From: Halodesulfurarchaeum sp. HSR-GB
Lineage (GTDB): Archaea > Halobacteriota > Halobacteria > Halobacteriales > Halobacteriaceae
Direction of reading: 5' to 3'
DNA length: 64,000 bases
NCBI RefSeq assembly: GCF_031432215.1
Contig: NZ_JAVKGN010000001.1
Location: 434,001-498,000, forward strand
Below, piece by piece: positions 43,397 through 51,864 of the stretch. Position 1 is the first letter of the stretch. The number at the start of each line of letters is the position of its first letter. The translations under genes were made by a program, and so were the position numbers. The notes beneath the pieces were generated by a model. It was not told the origin of the DNA, made no database searches, and saw only the letters and a program-made list of their open reading frames with translations.

Positions 43397-44257
43397 ATGA
43401 GCGCAACCGAGACGGGACGGACTTGCCCCGAATGTGCAGGCACCCTTCGCGTGGACGGCACCGAGACGATCTGTACCCAGTGTGGCCTGGTCGTGGACGA
43501 GGACCGGATCGACCGCGGCCCGGAGTGGCGGAACTTCGAGGACGGCCCCGACCGCCGGCGGACTGGCGCGCCACTCTCCCGCTCGCGACACGACCGGGGC
43601 CTCTCCACGGAGATCGGGCACTCGAACCGGGTAACCGGCCGCAAGCGCCGCCGGCTCAGCCGGATGCGTACCCAACACGATCGCTCGAAAGTGCGCTCGA
43701 CGGCCGAGCGCAACCAGATCTACGGGTTCACCGAGATCCGGCGGGTCACCGCCGCGCTCTCGCTGCCGACCGACATTCGCGATCAGGCCTGCGTGCTCTT
43801 CGAGACGGCCCAGGACGAGTCGCTGTTCCCGGGTCGCTCCCTGGAGGGGTTCGCCGCAGCGGCGGTGTACGCAGTGTGCCGCACGAACGGGCTCGCCCGC
43901 ACGACCGAGGAGATCACCGGGACCGCAAAGGCCAGTCCCGAGGAGTTCCAGGCGGCCTACGACGCGATGAACCGCGAACTCGAGCTCCCGACCGGCCCGA
44001 TCGACCCCAGCGAGTATCTCCCTCGGTTCGCGACGGAACTGGGCCTGGGCTCGGACGTGGAGGCTGCGGCCCGGTCGCTCCTCGACTCGACCCCGCAAGC
44101 CGAGATCGGTGGCCGCAATCCAAGTGGCGTCGCCGCGGCCGCCCTCTATGCCGTCACCGACGTGGACGAGGGCGGCCCCACGCAGGTCGAAGCCGCCGAA
44201 CTGGCCGGTGTGACCCCGGTCACGCTCCGCTCCGCCGCTCGCGTCTTGGTCGACTGA
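43397..44257 (+). CDS. tfb: Transcription initiation factor TFB
   Basis: A 286-residue archaeal TFIIB. The N-terminal zinc ribbon uses Cys10, Cys13, Cys26 and Cys29, and the B-reader region reads GPEWRNFEDGPDRRRTGAPLS. The linker RRLSRMRTQHDRS and two cyclin-like repeats (about 100-190 and 195-286) follow. Haloarchaea carry many TFBs with different promoter preferences; this one is flanked by two ParA-like genes and faces the mcm operon. Confidence 0.94.
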   Translation: MSATETGRTCPECAGTLRVDGTETICTQCGLVVDEDRIDRGPEWRNFEDGPDRRRTGAPLSRSRHDRGLSTEIGHSNRVTGRKRRRLSRMRTQHDRSKVRSTAERNQIYGFTEIRRVTAALSLPTDIRDQACVLFETAQDESLFPGRSLEGFAAAAVYAVCRTNGLARTTEEITGTAKASPEEFQAAYDAMNRELELPTGPIDPSEYLPRFATELGLGSDVEAAARSLLDSTPQAEIGGRNPSGVAAAALYAVTDVDEGGPTQVEAAELAGVTPVTLRSAARVLVD

Positions 44258-44258
44258 G

Positions 44259-44930
44259 CTACGTTTCTGTTTGCCGCCGGTCCCGAGCCAGCGTTCGCAC
44301 GTGCCCAGCCAGCGGCTCGAAGTGACCGGCGTTCTGCTCGTCGTCCAGAGAAACGGGGAGCCCGGCAGCCTGGGCCTCGTGGATGGCGGCCGTCTCTGGA
44401 ACGGCAAACTGCGGACCGCCGAGGGTCTCGGTCACCGACTCCCGCGTACGGTCAGCCCGGTTGAGCACGATCGCGCCCAGGTCGGTGCCGAGTTCACGGG
44501 CCAGCGACCGAGTCCGGACCGTATCCGCCAGCGTCGCCGGATCGGGGGTCGTCACCAGCACACAGCAGTCAGCCGCCACGATCGGCAGCGCGGTATCGGC
44601 CGCGAACCCGGCCGGCGCGTCCACGATCACGTGCTCGTAGGTCTCCGCGAGGGACTCCAGAACCGAGGCGAGCGCTTTGGGCTCGACCGACCGAGCGCCG
44701 GCCAGGGACCGACCGGCCGGCAGCACCCCGACCGCCCACTCCGTCCGGACGGCCGCCAGCGGGTCGACTCGACCCGCGAGCACGTCAAAGAGCGTCGGCC
44801 CACCGTCCGTCGGCTGGTCGGCCATCCCCAGGTCGGCATCCACCAGTACCGCGTCGAGTTCCGCGGCCAGGTTGAGCGCGACCGTACTGGTGCCGACGCC
44901 ACCTTTGCCCCCGCAGACGGTGACGATCAC
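44259..44930 (-). CDS. ParA/MinD-like protein with altered P-loop
   Basis: A 223-residue protein with a GTG start. The P-loop is GGKGGVGTST (about 6-15): the signature lysine is kept, but the P-loop lysine is threonine, as in some CpaE/TadZ-type relatives. VDADLGMADQ is the A' segment and VIVDAPAGF the Walker B region. It overlaps the upstream gene by four bases and is the last gene of the probable mcm operon. A longer open frame running to 46172 is spurious. Confidence 0.82.
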   Translation of the reverse strand: MIVTVCGGKGGVGTSTVALNLAAELDAVLVDADLGMADQPTDGGPTLFDVLAGRVDPLAAVRTEWAVGVLPAGRSLAGARSVEPKALASVLESLAETYEHVIVDAPAGFAADTALPIVAADCCVLVTTPDPATLADTVRTRSLARELGTDLGAIVLNRADRTRESVTETLGGPQFAVPETAAIHEAQAAGLPVSLDDEQNAGHFEPLAGHVRTLARDRRQTET

Positions 44931-45328
44931 GGCCGCTCCCCCGTGTTGCCCTCGTCGAGCCGTCGCCCGGGCGGGGAAATGACACTTCGAGGCGGCCGCG
45001 GGTCCCGAAAGGAGCGGGCCGCCGTCTCCGCAGTGGGGGCCGAATCGGTCGCCTCGGCGGGTTCGGTCCAGGCGATAGTCGCGGGCTCCTCCTGCGGGGC
45101 GGCCGGTACAGCATACCCCAGCGCGCGGCGTTCGCCCGGTTCGAGGACGCCCTCGTAGCCGTCCGCGTCCCAGCCAGCTTCCGGGTGCCCGCGACGCCGG
45201 GGCGGCCAGACCGGGCCGTCCAGTTCGTTCCGGAGCCGGAACCGAGCCGGCTCGTCGTGTGGGTTTTCGAGGACGGCCGTGACGAGTGCCGTCCCGTCGA
45301 CGGCGGTGGCCTGCGTGACACACTCCAT
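44927..45328 (-). CDS. Conserved haloarchaeal protein in the mcm operon (gene 5)
   Basis: A 133-residue protein. The N-terminal half is beta-rich (ALVTAVLENPHDEPARFRL, GPVWPPRRRG, LEPGERRALGYAVPA), resembling an Ig-like fold that may be a DUF7857-type domain (unverified). The C-terminal half is Pro/Ala/Glu-rich and probably disordered. It overlaps the ParA-like start by four bases. Confidence 0.65.
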   Translation of the reverse strand: MECVTQATAVDGTALVTAVLENPHDEPARFRLRNELDGPVWPPRRRGHPEAGWDADGYEGVLEPGERRALGYAVPAAPQEEPATIAWTEPAEATDSAPTAETAARSFRDPRPPRSVISPPGRRLDEGNTGERP

Positions 45329-45354
45329 GGCCGCACCTGGGCGGGTGGTCGGAT

Positions 45355-46182
45355 TTAAACGCTCGCCAGCACGACCGGGGCGTCGAGTGCCGCCCGCGCC
45401 TCGACAGCAGTCTGAAAGGGGCCGTCGACCAGCACGACCGGCGTGGAGAGGTCGGCGATGCGGGCGACGGCCAGCGCGCCGGTGAGCGTTGGGCCGTCAA
45501 AGCCGACTGGCGGTGTCGGCGCCACGTCTCCGGGCAGGCTCGCCAGGGCCCGCTCGAACGGCTCGGCGAGCGCATCGAGAAACCACGCCCGGGCTTCGCG
45601 CCGTCGGTTCTCCCGCCGGTCGACCAGCGACAGCCGCCTCGCTCTGGCGTCTCGCGCCGCCTGCGCCGCCGCCTCGGCCTGCTCCAGGGCTTCCTGGGCC
45701 GCGATCTGCTCGGTCTCGGCCTCGGTGAGTTTTCGCGTGAGGTCGTCCAGTTTCGCCTGGACTGCCTCCGTCGGGAGATCAGCCTCGCGACGGGCGGCCA
45801 GCCGGCCACTCGTCCGCGCCACCTGCTCCTCCAGCGCGGCCACGTCGGCCCCGGCTTCGGCTGCCCGATGGCGGGCGGCCCGGAGATCCGGCGAGTTGGG
45901 CTCGATCGACGCGATTTCTCGGTCGAGCCGAGTGATTTCCGCGGCCTGAGGTGCAACCAGTCCCAGCGAGCGACCGGCAGCCGCCAGTGCCGTCCGCAGG
46001 TCCAGCTCCATCCCTGGCTGCAGCAGTCCGACGGCGTCGTGTGGCGGTGTCGGGGCTGGCGCGTCGATCCACTCGGCGCTCGGATCCGCCAGGGCTGTCG
46101 AGAGCTGACTGGGTCCGACGGCTGCCGACCGCAGATCCACCGCCTGGCCGACTCGCTCTTCGCCGGCCACACGGACCCTCAT
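45355..46182 (-). CDS. Coiled-coil protein in the mcm operon (gene 4)
   Basis: A 275-residue protein. Residues about 80-185 form a long Ala/Glu/Arg coiled coil (ITRLDREIASIEPN through AAAQAARDARARR), flanked by an N-terminal domain and a C-terminal globular domain ending ARAALDAPVVLASV. No catalytic motif is seen. It overlaps gene 3 of the operon by four bases. A structural or scaffolding role is plausible. Confidence 0.68.
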   Translation of the reverse strand: MRVRVAGEERVGQAVDLRSAAVGPSQLSTALADPSAEWIDAPAPTPPHDAVGLLQPGMELDLRTALAAAGRSLGLVAPQAAEITRLDREIASIEPNSPDLRAARHRAAEAGADVAALEEQVARTSGRLAARREADLPTEAVQAKLDDLTRKLTEAETEQIAAQEALEQAEAAAQAARDARARRLSLVDRRENRRREARAWFLDALAEPFERALASLPGDVAPTPPVGFDGPTLTGALAVARIADLSTPVVLVDGPFQTAVEARAALDAPVVLASV

Positions 46183-46517
46183 AGCTCGCGATCGCGAAGC
46201 CGCTCAAGGGGCGGGTGCTCCGTGCCGGCGGCGAACTTCGCGTACGGCGTCTGCGGCGAATCACGATCGGCGTAGGCAGCAGCCGCGTCCCGAACCGGCT
46301 CCGGAACGTCACTGAACTCGTTGAGGGGCTCGGTTCGAGCCAGTTGCACGTCCGGGCCGTGTCGCTCCCGGAGTCGCAACGCCAGCAGTGCTCCCAGTTC
46401 CGTCTCCGCGAGCAGCCCCACGCGACCGAAACGACGGTGAAAGACGTCTTCGAACGCCCGCTCGGTGTTCCGGAGTTGCTGGCGGGCGGCCGACGAATAG
46501 GCGATGACCAACAACAC
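46179..46517 (-). CDS. Conserved haloarchaeal protein in the mcm operon (gene 3)
   Basis: A 112-residue protein (MLLVIAYSSAARQQLRNTER opening) with a basic helical first half and an acidic second half. No cysteine, no membrane segment, no recognised motif. Its position between coupled genes shows it is genuine. Confidence 0.65.
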   Translation of the reverse strand: MLLVIAYSSAARQQLRNTERAFEDVFHRRFGRVGLLAETELGALLALRLRERHGPDVQLARTEPLNEFSDVPEPVRDAAAAYADRDSPQTPYAKFAAGTEHPPLERLRDREL

Positions 46518-46555
46518 AGCTCAACCCGGTGCCGTCTGGCAAAAAAGGGATTCGA

Positions 46556-46834
46556 TCAGTCCACGGGCTCGACCTCGAAGTCGGGACGGTCGGGAGCCAG
46601 GAGTTCCAGGACTCGTTCCCGAGCCGCAGTGGGGGACTCGGCGACGACGATAAGTCCCTCGGCGGCCTGATCGCCGGTCGCTCGATACGCTCCCAAGTTG
46701 CCGTCGTCGAACTCGGTGGCGTAGGTGCGCAGCGTGCCCTGGACCCGGGCTTCCATCGTGTCGAGGTCGATCTCACCCTGCTCGAAGGCCGCCAGGGCCT
46801 CCTCGACGGTCCGAAGTGCCGCGATGCGGTCCAT
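46556..46834 (-). CDS. Conserved haloarchaeal protein in the mcm operon (gene 2)
   Basis: A 92-residue acidic protein (MDRIAALRTVEEALAAFEQG). The N-terminal half is helical and the C-terminal half forms an alpha/beta segment (GLIVVAESPTAARERVLELL). It lies 43 bases after the mcm stop on the same strand. Function unknown. Confidence 0.65.
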   Translation of the reverse strand: MDRIAALRTVEEALAAFEQGEIDLDTMEARVQGTLRTYATEFDDGNLGAYRATGDQAAEGLIVVAESPTAARERVLELLAPDRPDFEVEPVD

Positions 46835-46877
46835 GACGGTCCGTCGGCCGGCGATCCAATGAGCGTTCGGATTCAGC

Positions 46878-49800
46878 TCAAGTGGTCCGGAGGTGTTCGT
46901 TCGTCGGCTCGTAGACCTCGCCTTTCTGTTTGAGCTTCTCGATCTCGTGTTCGGCCTTCGAGCGGTCCATGTCGACCTCCTCCGCGCGGGCCAGCACCTC
47001 GTCGATCGGCGCGCCCTCGTCGAAGTCGGCCTCGATGTCCGCGATGAGCTCTCTGATCGTCCGGATGCGATCGCGCTGGGATTTGGACTGACCGGTCTCG
47101 ATTACGTCGGCGTCGTACTGGCCGGTCTCGGGGTCCATCCCGATCTCCTTGAGCGTCTTCTCCACGATTTCGAGCGAGCGGTCGGCGTCCTCCAGTTCGA
47201 CGGTGTCGGAGAGTCGCACCCGGGCGGAGGCCTCGGCCAGTCGCACGATCGCCTCCAGTTTGCGGGCCGTGACCGGCACCGGGGAGTCCTCGCCGGTCCC
47301 CTGGGAGCGAAGGTTGACGTAGAACTCCCGGATGCGTTCCTCCGCCTCCTCGGTCATCGTCGGGAAGCACGTCGAGCGCGCGTACGCGATATACTTCCGC
47401 ATGAGTTCCGGTTCGATCGCCGGCGAGACTGATTCGGTCGCGGAATCGACTTCATCGGCGGAGACGTTCGAGGCGTTAACCTTCGTCCGGTGGGTGTTCA
47501 ACTCGCCCGCGTAGTTGGTTCTGAGGATGTGCTCGGCGAGGTTCGCGTCCTTCTCCTCGTCCGGGTCGTCGGTGACGGTAAAGATCAGGTCAAAGCGGGA
47601 GATCAGCGCCGGCTCCAGGTCGATCTGCTCGGCCGGGGTCTCGTAGCGGTCAAAGCGCCCGAGTTCGGGGTTGGCCGCCCCCAGAAGCGAGCACCGCGAT
47701 TTCAGGGTGGCGTTGATCCCGGCCTTCGAGATCGAAATGGATTGTTGTTCTAGTGCTTCGTGCATCGCCGAGCGATCGTCCGAGTTGTGAACGACCATCC
47801 CGTTGGCGACGAAATTGTGGGTTCCCTCGACGGTAAGATCGTAGACCTTCGGTGATCTTCGTTCCGTGATTTCTTCAAGAAGATCACGGAGTCGCTGTCG
47901 CTTCTCCGCCACGAGGTCGGAAGTTGCTTTCTGAACTGACTCGAAACTAGATGACGCCACCGTTTCCGAAAACCACCTTGATATCGTCGATTGGTCAACA
48001 CCCACCTGCTTCGCAAGTTTCGCCTGTGAGATTCCGAACCTATTGAGGGCCAGTTCCATCCCCTCCCAGTTTGAGAGGTCCACCTTTTCATTGACAAGCG
48101 TTCTCCCCTTTGCCTCGGCCTCGTCAGGCGAACAGTCCAATTCTTGGGCAAGATCCTCCGATAATATTGGGATTGCGTCGTCGAAAAGGTCCGGGCTAGT
48201 ATATTCAACACTATCGACCCGTCGCCACTTTACATCCCCTTGGACGATTGATTCGAACCAACCCACATCAGTTTCCAAAACTGATTCGAGTATCTCTTGC
48301 AGTTTACGGCGAACAAATTGTTTTAACTGCGGGTCCTTTCCCCACCGGTCGGAAATGTGCTGCTGGCTGACCTCGTCTTTTGCGGCGAGGTCAGATTGAG
48401 AAACGTGGTACCGACTTCGAACATCCGCTAGCTGATCCCATGATACCTCGTTTTCGAGCCGGTCAAGATCAACCCGGCACGTCCGTTTCCGTTCTTTGAA
48501 TGCCAGCAAAATATCCGTCGCGCGATGTATCGAAGTGTTTGCTTCCCCGCGCTCGAAGTCCCCGTATGCCGATGTCCCAGACTCGGATTGATAAAGCCGG
48601 AGGCCTTCGCGGGTTTTCTTGAGACGTTCACCGATTTCAGGGATAACATCAAGGATGGTTCGGCTACCATCCACCGATTCGACAACTGCGTCAAGAGCGT
48701 CCTGTTTCCGCGAAAGAGTGAATCCAATGTAAGCCTGGAAATTTTGTAGCGACTCGGCATCCGTAATTGCAAGAATGAAAATATCGCGTTTATCCTCGCG
48801 ATCCCGGTGCTGTATTTGTGCGGACACGCCAAATTGACGAAGGACCGACTTGGTCCCATTCAATAGTTCTCGGCTCGCCGAGTGGATTTTGACATTCCCA
48901 GTGGCGGTGTCGACAGATCCCTCACTATCTGCAAGCGCCCGAACGAATGCAGCTTTTTGAAGGCGACCGCCATCAGTAATACTAGTTGGGAATGTTTTCC
49001 CGTCGTAAATCTGGAGGTTCATTCCAGCGTCGAGGACTGTATCGGCAGCGGATTTGCCGTTGACGCGGACCGTTTCAACCCCATCGGAACGCTGTTCACT
49101 TGGATGGCGGACCGGTGATTTTTCGAACGCCTGTTTGGCAACCTGCTCGAAGTCCGAGAGGAGTTCTTCTTCGCTGTTAATGAAACGAACCCCATAGGAG
49201 CCCTCCTTTCGGTTGTAATAGACGTTTCCGTCGCCAGAGAGATAGCCCAAAACGGCTGCAAGTGCAACAGACGACGGGTCATCTGTTGTCTGGGCGCTAG
49301 TTGCCCCCCGGGCGGCGGCAACGCCACCATCACCAGCCGTGGGCTGAGAGGTTTTCGGAATGAAAACCCAATCTCCAGCTGAAAGCTCTTCAGCCTGACG
49401 CTCCACCGTTTCACCCGCTTCAAAGACAAAGAACGGATGATCGGGGGTTGCAGTCAGCGATTCTCCAGATTCGAGCGTGACTTTTCGAAGTCCCGTCGGC
49501 GCGTCGTACTCGTGAATCGCCGTGACTGGGCGCTCCTCGATCGAGCCGTCTTCGGTCATCGTCTGCACCGAGAGATCCGGAACGTCCCGGATCGTCCGGC
49601 CGTTCTCCAGTTCTTCGATGGACCCCTCGGCTGCTGCTTCCCGAGAGAGTTCGCCGATGCGTTCGAGTTCGCCGTCCCCGAGTGAAACCAGCGTATCCCC
49701 GGTCACGCAGGCCATCTTGTCGAGTTCGTCCACCGCCGCGATGCCCTTGTCCGCGAGCACCAGCGCCCCCGCTTCGAGGGACCACTGCTGGCCCTCGCCG

Positions 49801-51824
49801 AAGTCGTCTCGCACCGCCGCCGCCGTCAGCCCGGCCGAAGAACTGCCCTTCCCCGAGGTGTACACTGATCGTGGAGCGATATGTCGGATATATTGTAATA
49901 TCTGGGAGTTGTGCGAGAGGACGTTATTCGAGAGATAGGAGTGTGTACCCTCGACTTCCAGGTCGTAGACCCACTCCTCGTTCGGCTCGACCGCTTCGAT
50001 GTCGGTAATCTCCGCCCACGCCAGATCGCCCTCGACGAGCTGTGAGAGGGCCCGAACCGAATCAGTCACCGAGAGCGCGGTTTCGAGACGTTCCTGAATC
50101 ACCTCGCGTGCGTCCTGGACCCGACCGCCGTCCGGCACCACTTCGCCCCGAGTGTACAGCGAAACGGTGGTCTGACCCACACCGATTTCGTCGGCCAGCG
50201 CGGCCTGAGAGAGGCCGAGATCCTGTCGGATCTGCTCCACCTGATCCCAGTCCGCCCCATCCAGTGACTGGGATGCTTCCCGGAGGTCGGCAAGCCGCGA
50301 TTCGAACGTTTTGAGCACCGTACGAAGCGACTCACGACCTGGATTCCGGTCGCCCCGTTCGTAGTGCTGGAAGGTTGTTCGGGGAACCCCACACTCCGAT
50401 TGAGAGAGTGCCAGGGCCGTTCGAATTCGGGTGAGTTCCTCGCTCACATTGGGGATTACATCCGTCTCTCGATCTGTGTCTCGAGGAACCGCGACGAACG
50501 TTCCTTCGGACAGTTCCTCGCCGGTGACTGCCGCAGGTGAGCCACTGTCGAGGGTGAAAAGCGGGTGCGAGGGCGTGATCTCCAGTTCGGAGCCATCCGA
50601 GAGCGTGACCCGGTACATCGTCTCTGGGGCCTCGCGCTTCCAGACTTTGGTGGCGCTGGCCGGTTCGATCGAGCCCTCCTCGGTCATGGAAAGGACTGGA
50701 ATATCAGTCCGGGCGAACACGCCATCGTCGACTGGCTGGGGGTCCTCCAGATTCGATTCCACCAGGTCGCGGATGTTCCGCCTGGTTCCGTCGGCGAGCG
50801 TGACGGTCGTATCGCCCCGCACGCACTTCCCCGTGCCAGGATCGCCGACCAGCAAAATGTGCACGTCCCCGCGAATCCGCGCGCCGTCGGGGAGGTGCTT
50901 TGTCACGCCGGAGAACAGCTGGAGCCCGATCGCGAGTTTCGCCACGTCGAACCCGTAGATGGTCGGAGCGACCGAGTCTACGAGCTGTTCGTAGATATCC
51001 GGCTGCTCGGAGAGCCGAATGATCTCCTCGCGTTCGGCATCGGAGATCTCCATCTCCTCGAACTCCTCGTCCTCGACGACCACGTCCACGCCCTCCAGGT
51101 ACATGTCGAAGACGCGGCTGTCCGTCGACTCCATGTCGCTGTCGTCCAGACGGAGGATGCCGGTCGCGGTGACGTGGTCCCCGGGGCTGACCTCCCCGGT
51201 GATGTCGTCCTCGATGTGCATGTCGATGCTCTCGGGTGTCTCGCCGCCGGCCAGCCCCTCGGGACTCTCCTGGATGCGAAGCTTCTGGGCGTCGACGAAC
51301 TCGGTCTCGCCGTGATCGGTGAGAAACTGAAAGGGGCCCTCCCGCTCGCAGCCGTCACACTGGTAGGGGTCCTGGAAGTCCCCGTCGGCCTGCGGCACGA
51401 CGGTGATCGTGCCACAGCGGAGACACTCGAAGGCGGCCCGCTCGATCTTGGGTTTGACACTCGTCGCCTTGCGAACGATGCCCTGCACCGAGACGAGCGT
51501 GCCCAGGTGCTCGGCCCGGATCGCCCGGATCTCCGTCGCCTCCGGGAGGTTGACGACCCGGACGTGTGCGCCCGAGAGGTCCTTGTCGACCGGCAAGTCA
51601 TAGCGACCCAGCGCCTCCTCCGCGGCGTCCAGCAGGGTGCGCGGCGAGCTGATGACGTCCTCCGCGAAGTCCGGATCGAACCGAAACAGGTCCTGCCAGT
51701 CGATCTCCAGGGACTTGTCCTCGCGGGGGTACTTCCGCGCCAGATCGGCGATCGCGTCGCTCTCGTGCTGCCGGTAGAACGTCTCGAATCTGTCCGTGAG
51801 TTCCTGATCCCGGGCCGAGGCCAT
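46878..51824 (-). CDS. mcm: Replicative helicase MCM precursor with two inteins
   Basis: The precursor is 1648 residues; removing two inteins leaves 700, the normal haloarchaeal MCM length. Extein 1 (1-333) holds the N-terminal OB/zinc domain (CLRCG and CDGC) and Walker A up to GDPGTGK. Extein 2 (640-705) starts with the Ser of Walker A and carries Walker B to DELDKMA. Extein 3 (1348-1648) has the ISRFDLIF arginine-finger region and a C-terminal winged helix. MCM unwinds DNA at the fork. I start at the ATG at 51824, with a TATA box 28 bases upstream; a GTG at 51845 is less likely. Five small genes follow on the same strand. Confidence 0.96.
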   Translation of the reverse strand: MASARDQELTDRFETFYRQHESDAIADLARKYPREDKSLEIDWQDLFRFDPDFAEDVISSPRTLLDAAEEALGRYDLPVDKDLSGAHVRVVNLPEATEIRAIRAEHLGTLVSVQGIVRKATSVKPKIERAAFECLRCGTITVVPQADGDFQDPYQCDGCEREGPFQFLTDHGETEFVDAQKLRIQESPEGLAGGETPESIDMHIEDDITGEVSPGDHVTATGILRLDDSDMESTDSRVFDMYLEGVDVVVEDEEFEEMEISDAEREEIIRLSEQPDIYEQLVDSVAPTIYGFDVAKLAIGLQLFSGVTKHLPDGARIRGDVHILLVGDPGTGKCVRGDTTVTLADGTRRNIRDLVESNLEDPQPVDDGVFARTDIPVLSMTEEGSIEPASATKVWKREAPETMYRVTLSDGSELEITPSHPLFTLDSGSPAAVTGEELSEGTFVAVPRDTDRETDVIPNVSEELTRIRTALALSQSECGVPRTTFQHYERGDRNPGRESLRTVLKTFESRLADLREASQSLDGADWDQVEQIRQDLGLSQAALADEIGVGQTTVSLYTRGEVVPDGGRVQDAREVIQERLETALSVTDSVRALSQLVEGDLAWAEITDIEAVEPNEEWVYDLEVEGTHSYLSNNVLSHNSQILQYIRHIAPRSVYTSGKGSSSAGLTAAAVRDDFGEGQQWSLEAGALVLADKGIAAVDELDKMACVTGDTLVSLGDGELERIGELSREAAAEGSIEELENGRTIRDVPDLSVQTMTEDGSIEERPVTAIHEYDAPTGLRKVTLESGESLTATPDHPFFVFEAGETVERQAEELSAGDWVFIPKTSQPTAGDGGVAAARGATSAQTTDDPSSVALAAVLGYLSGDGNVYYNRKEGSYGVRFINSEEELLSDFEQVAKQAFEKSPVRHPSEQRSDGVETVRVNGKSAADTVLDAGMNLQIYDGKTFPTSITDGGRLQKAAFVRALADSEGSVDTATGNVKIHSASRELLNGTKSVLRQFGVSAQIQHRDREDKRDIFILAITDAESLQNFQAYIGFTLSRKQDALDAVVESVDGSRTILDVIPEIGERLKKTREGLRLYQSESGTSAYGDFERGEANTSIHRATDILLAFKERKRTCRVDLDRLENEVSWDQLADVRSRYHVSQSDLAAKDEVSQQHISDRWGKDPQLKQFVRRKLQEILESVLETDVGWFESIVQGDVKWRRVDSVEYTSPDLFDDAIPILSEDLAQELDCSPDEAEAKGRTLVNEKVDLSNWEGMELALNRFGISQAKLAKQVGVDQSTISRWFSETVASSSFESVQKATSDLVAEKRQRLRDLLEEITERRSPKVYDLTVEGTHNFVANGMVVHNSDDRSAMHEALEQQSISISKAGINATLKSRCSLLGAANPELGRFDRYETPAEQIDLEPALISRFDLIFTVTDDPDEEKDANLAEHILRTNYAGELNTHRTKVNASNVSADEVDSATESVSPAIEPELMRKYIAYARSTCFPTMTEEAEERIREFYVNLRSQGTGEDSPVPVTARKLEAIVRLAEASARVRLSDTVELEDADRSLEIVEKTLKEIGMDPETGQYDADVIETGQSKSQRDRIRTIRELIADIEADFDEGAPIDEVLARAEEVDMDRSKAEHEIEKLKQKGEVYEPTNEHLRTT
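47784..49709 (-). mobile_element. Intein 2 of MCM (large, LAGLIDADG type, with HTH motifs)
   Basis: 642 residues, from Cys (CVTGDTLVSLGDG) to HN (GMVVHN), then Ser of the extein. It is inserted after DELDKMA, just past Walker B. Hint splicing blocks lie at both ends; DOD endonuclease motifs are LAAVLGYLSGDGNV and KAAFVRALADSEGSV. Beyond these I see three helix-turn-helix-like stretches (near LRLYQSESG, YHVSQSDLAAK and FGISQAKLAKQVG). The segment is visibly less GC-rich than the exteins, fitting acquisition by homing. Confidence 0.92.
49908..50825 (-). mobile_element. Intein 1 of MCM (small, with two HTH domains, no LAGLIDADG seen)
   Basis: 306 residues, from Cys (CVRGDTTVTLADG) to HN (NNVLSHN), then Ser. 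It is inserted inside Walker A between GTGK and S, so the unspliced protein cannot bind ATP. Hint blocks are at both ends (TPSHPLF is block B). Where an endonuclease would sit there are two XRE-like helix-turn-helix units: one near TALALSQSECGVPRTTFQHY and one near LGLSQAALADEIGVGQTTVS. I find no DOD motif. Confidence 0.9.
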
Positions 51825-51848
51825 TCGAAGTCCAATATTCTCCACCCG

Positions 51849-51856
51849 AATAAGAA
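51849..51856 (-). promoter_or_regulatory. TATA box of the mcm operon
   Basis: TTCTTATT on the minus strand, about 28 bases before the ATG at 51824, which supports that start over the GTG at 51845. Confidence 0.5.
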
Positions 51857-51864
51857 GGTTCGTA

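Noticed and set aside
44259-46172. 637-codon minus-strand open frame
   Set aside because: Only its last 223 codons are the ParA-like protein; the rest is an out-of-frame shadow of two coupled genes with Arg/Pro/Ser-rich composition.
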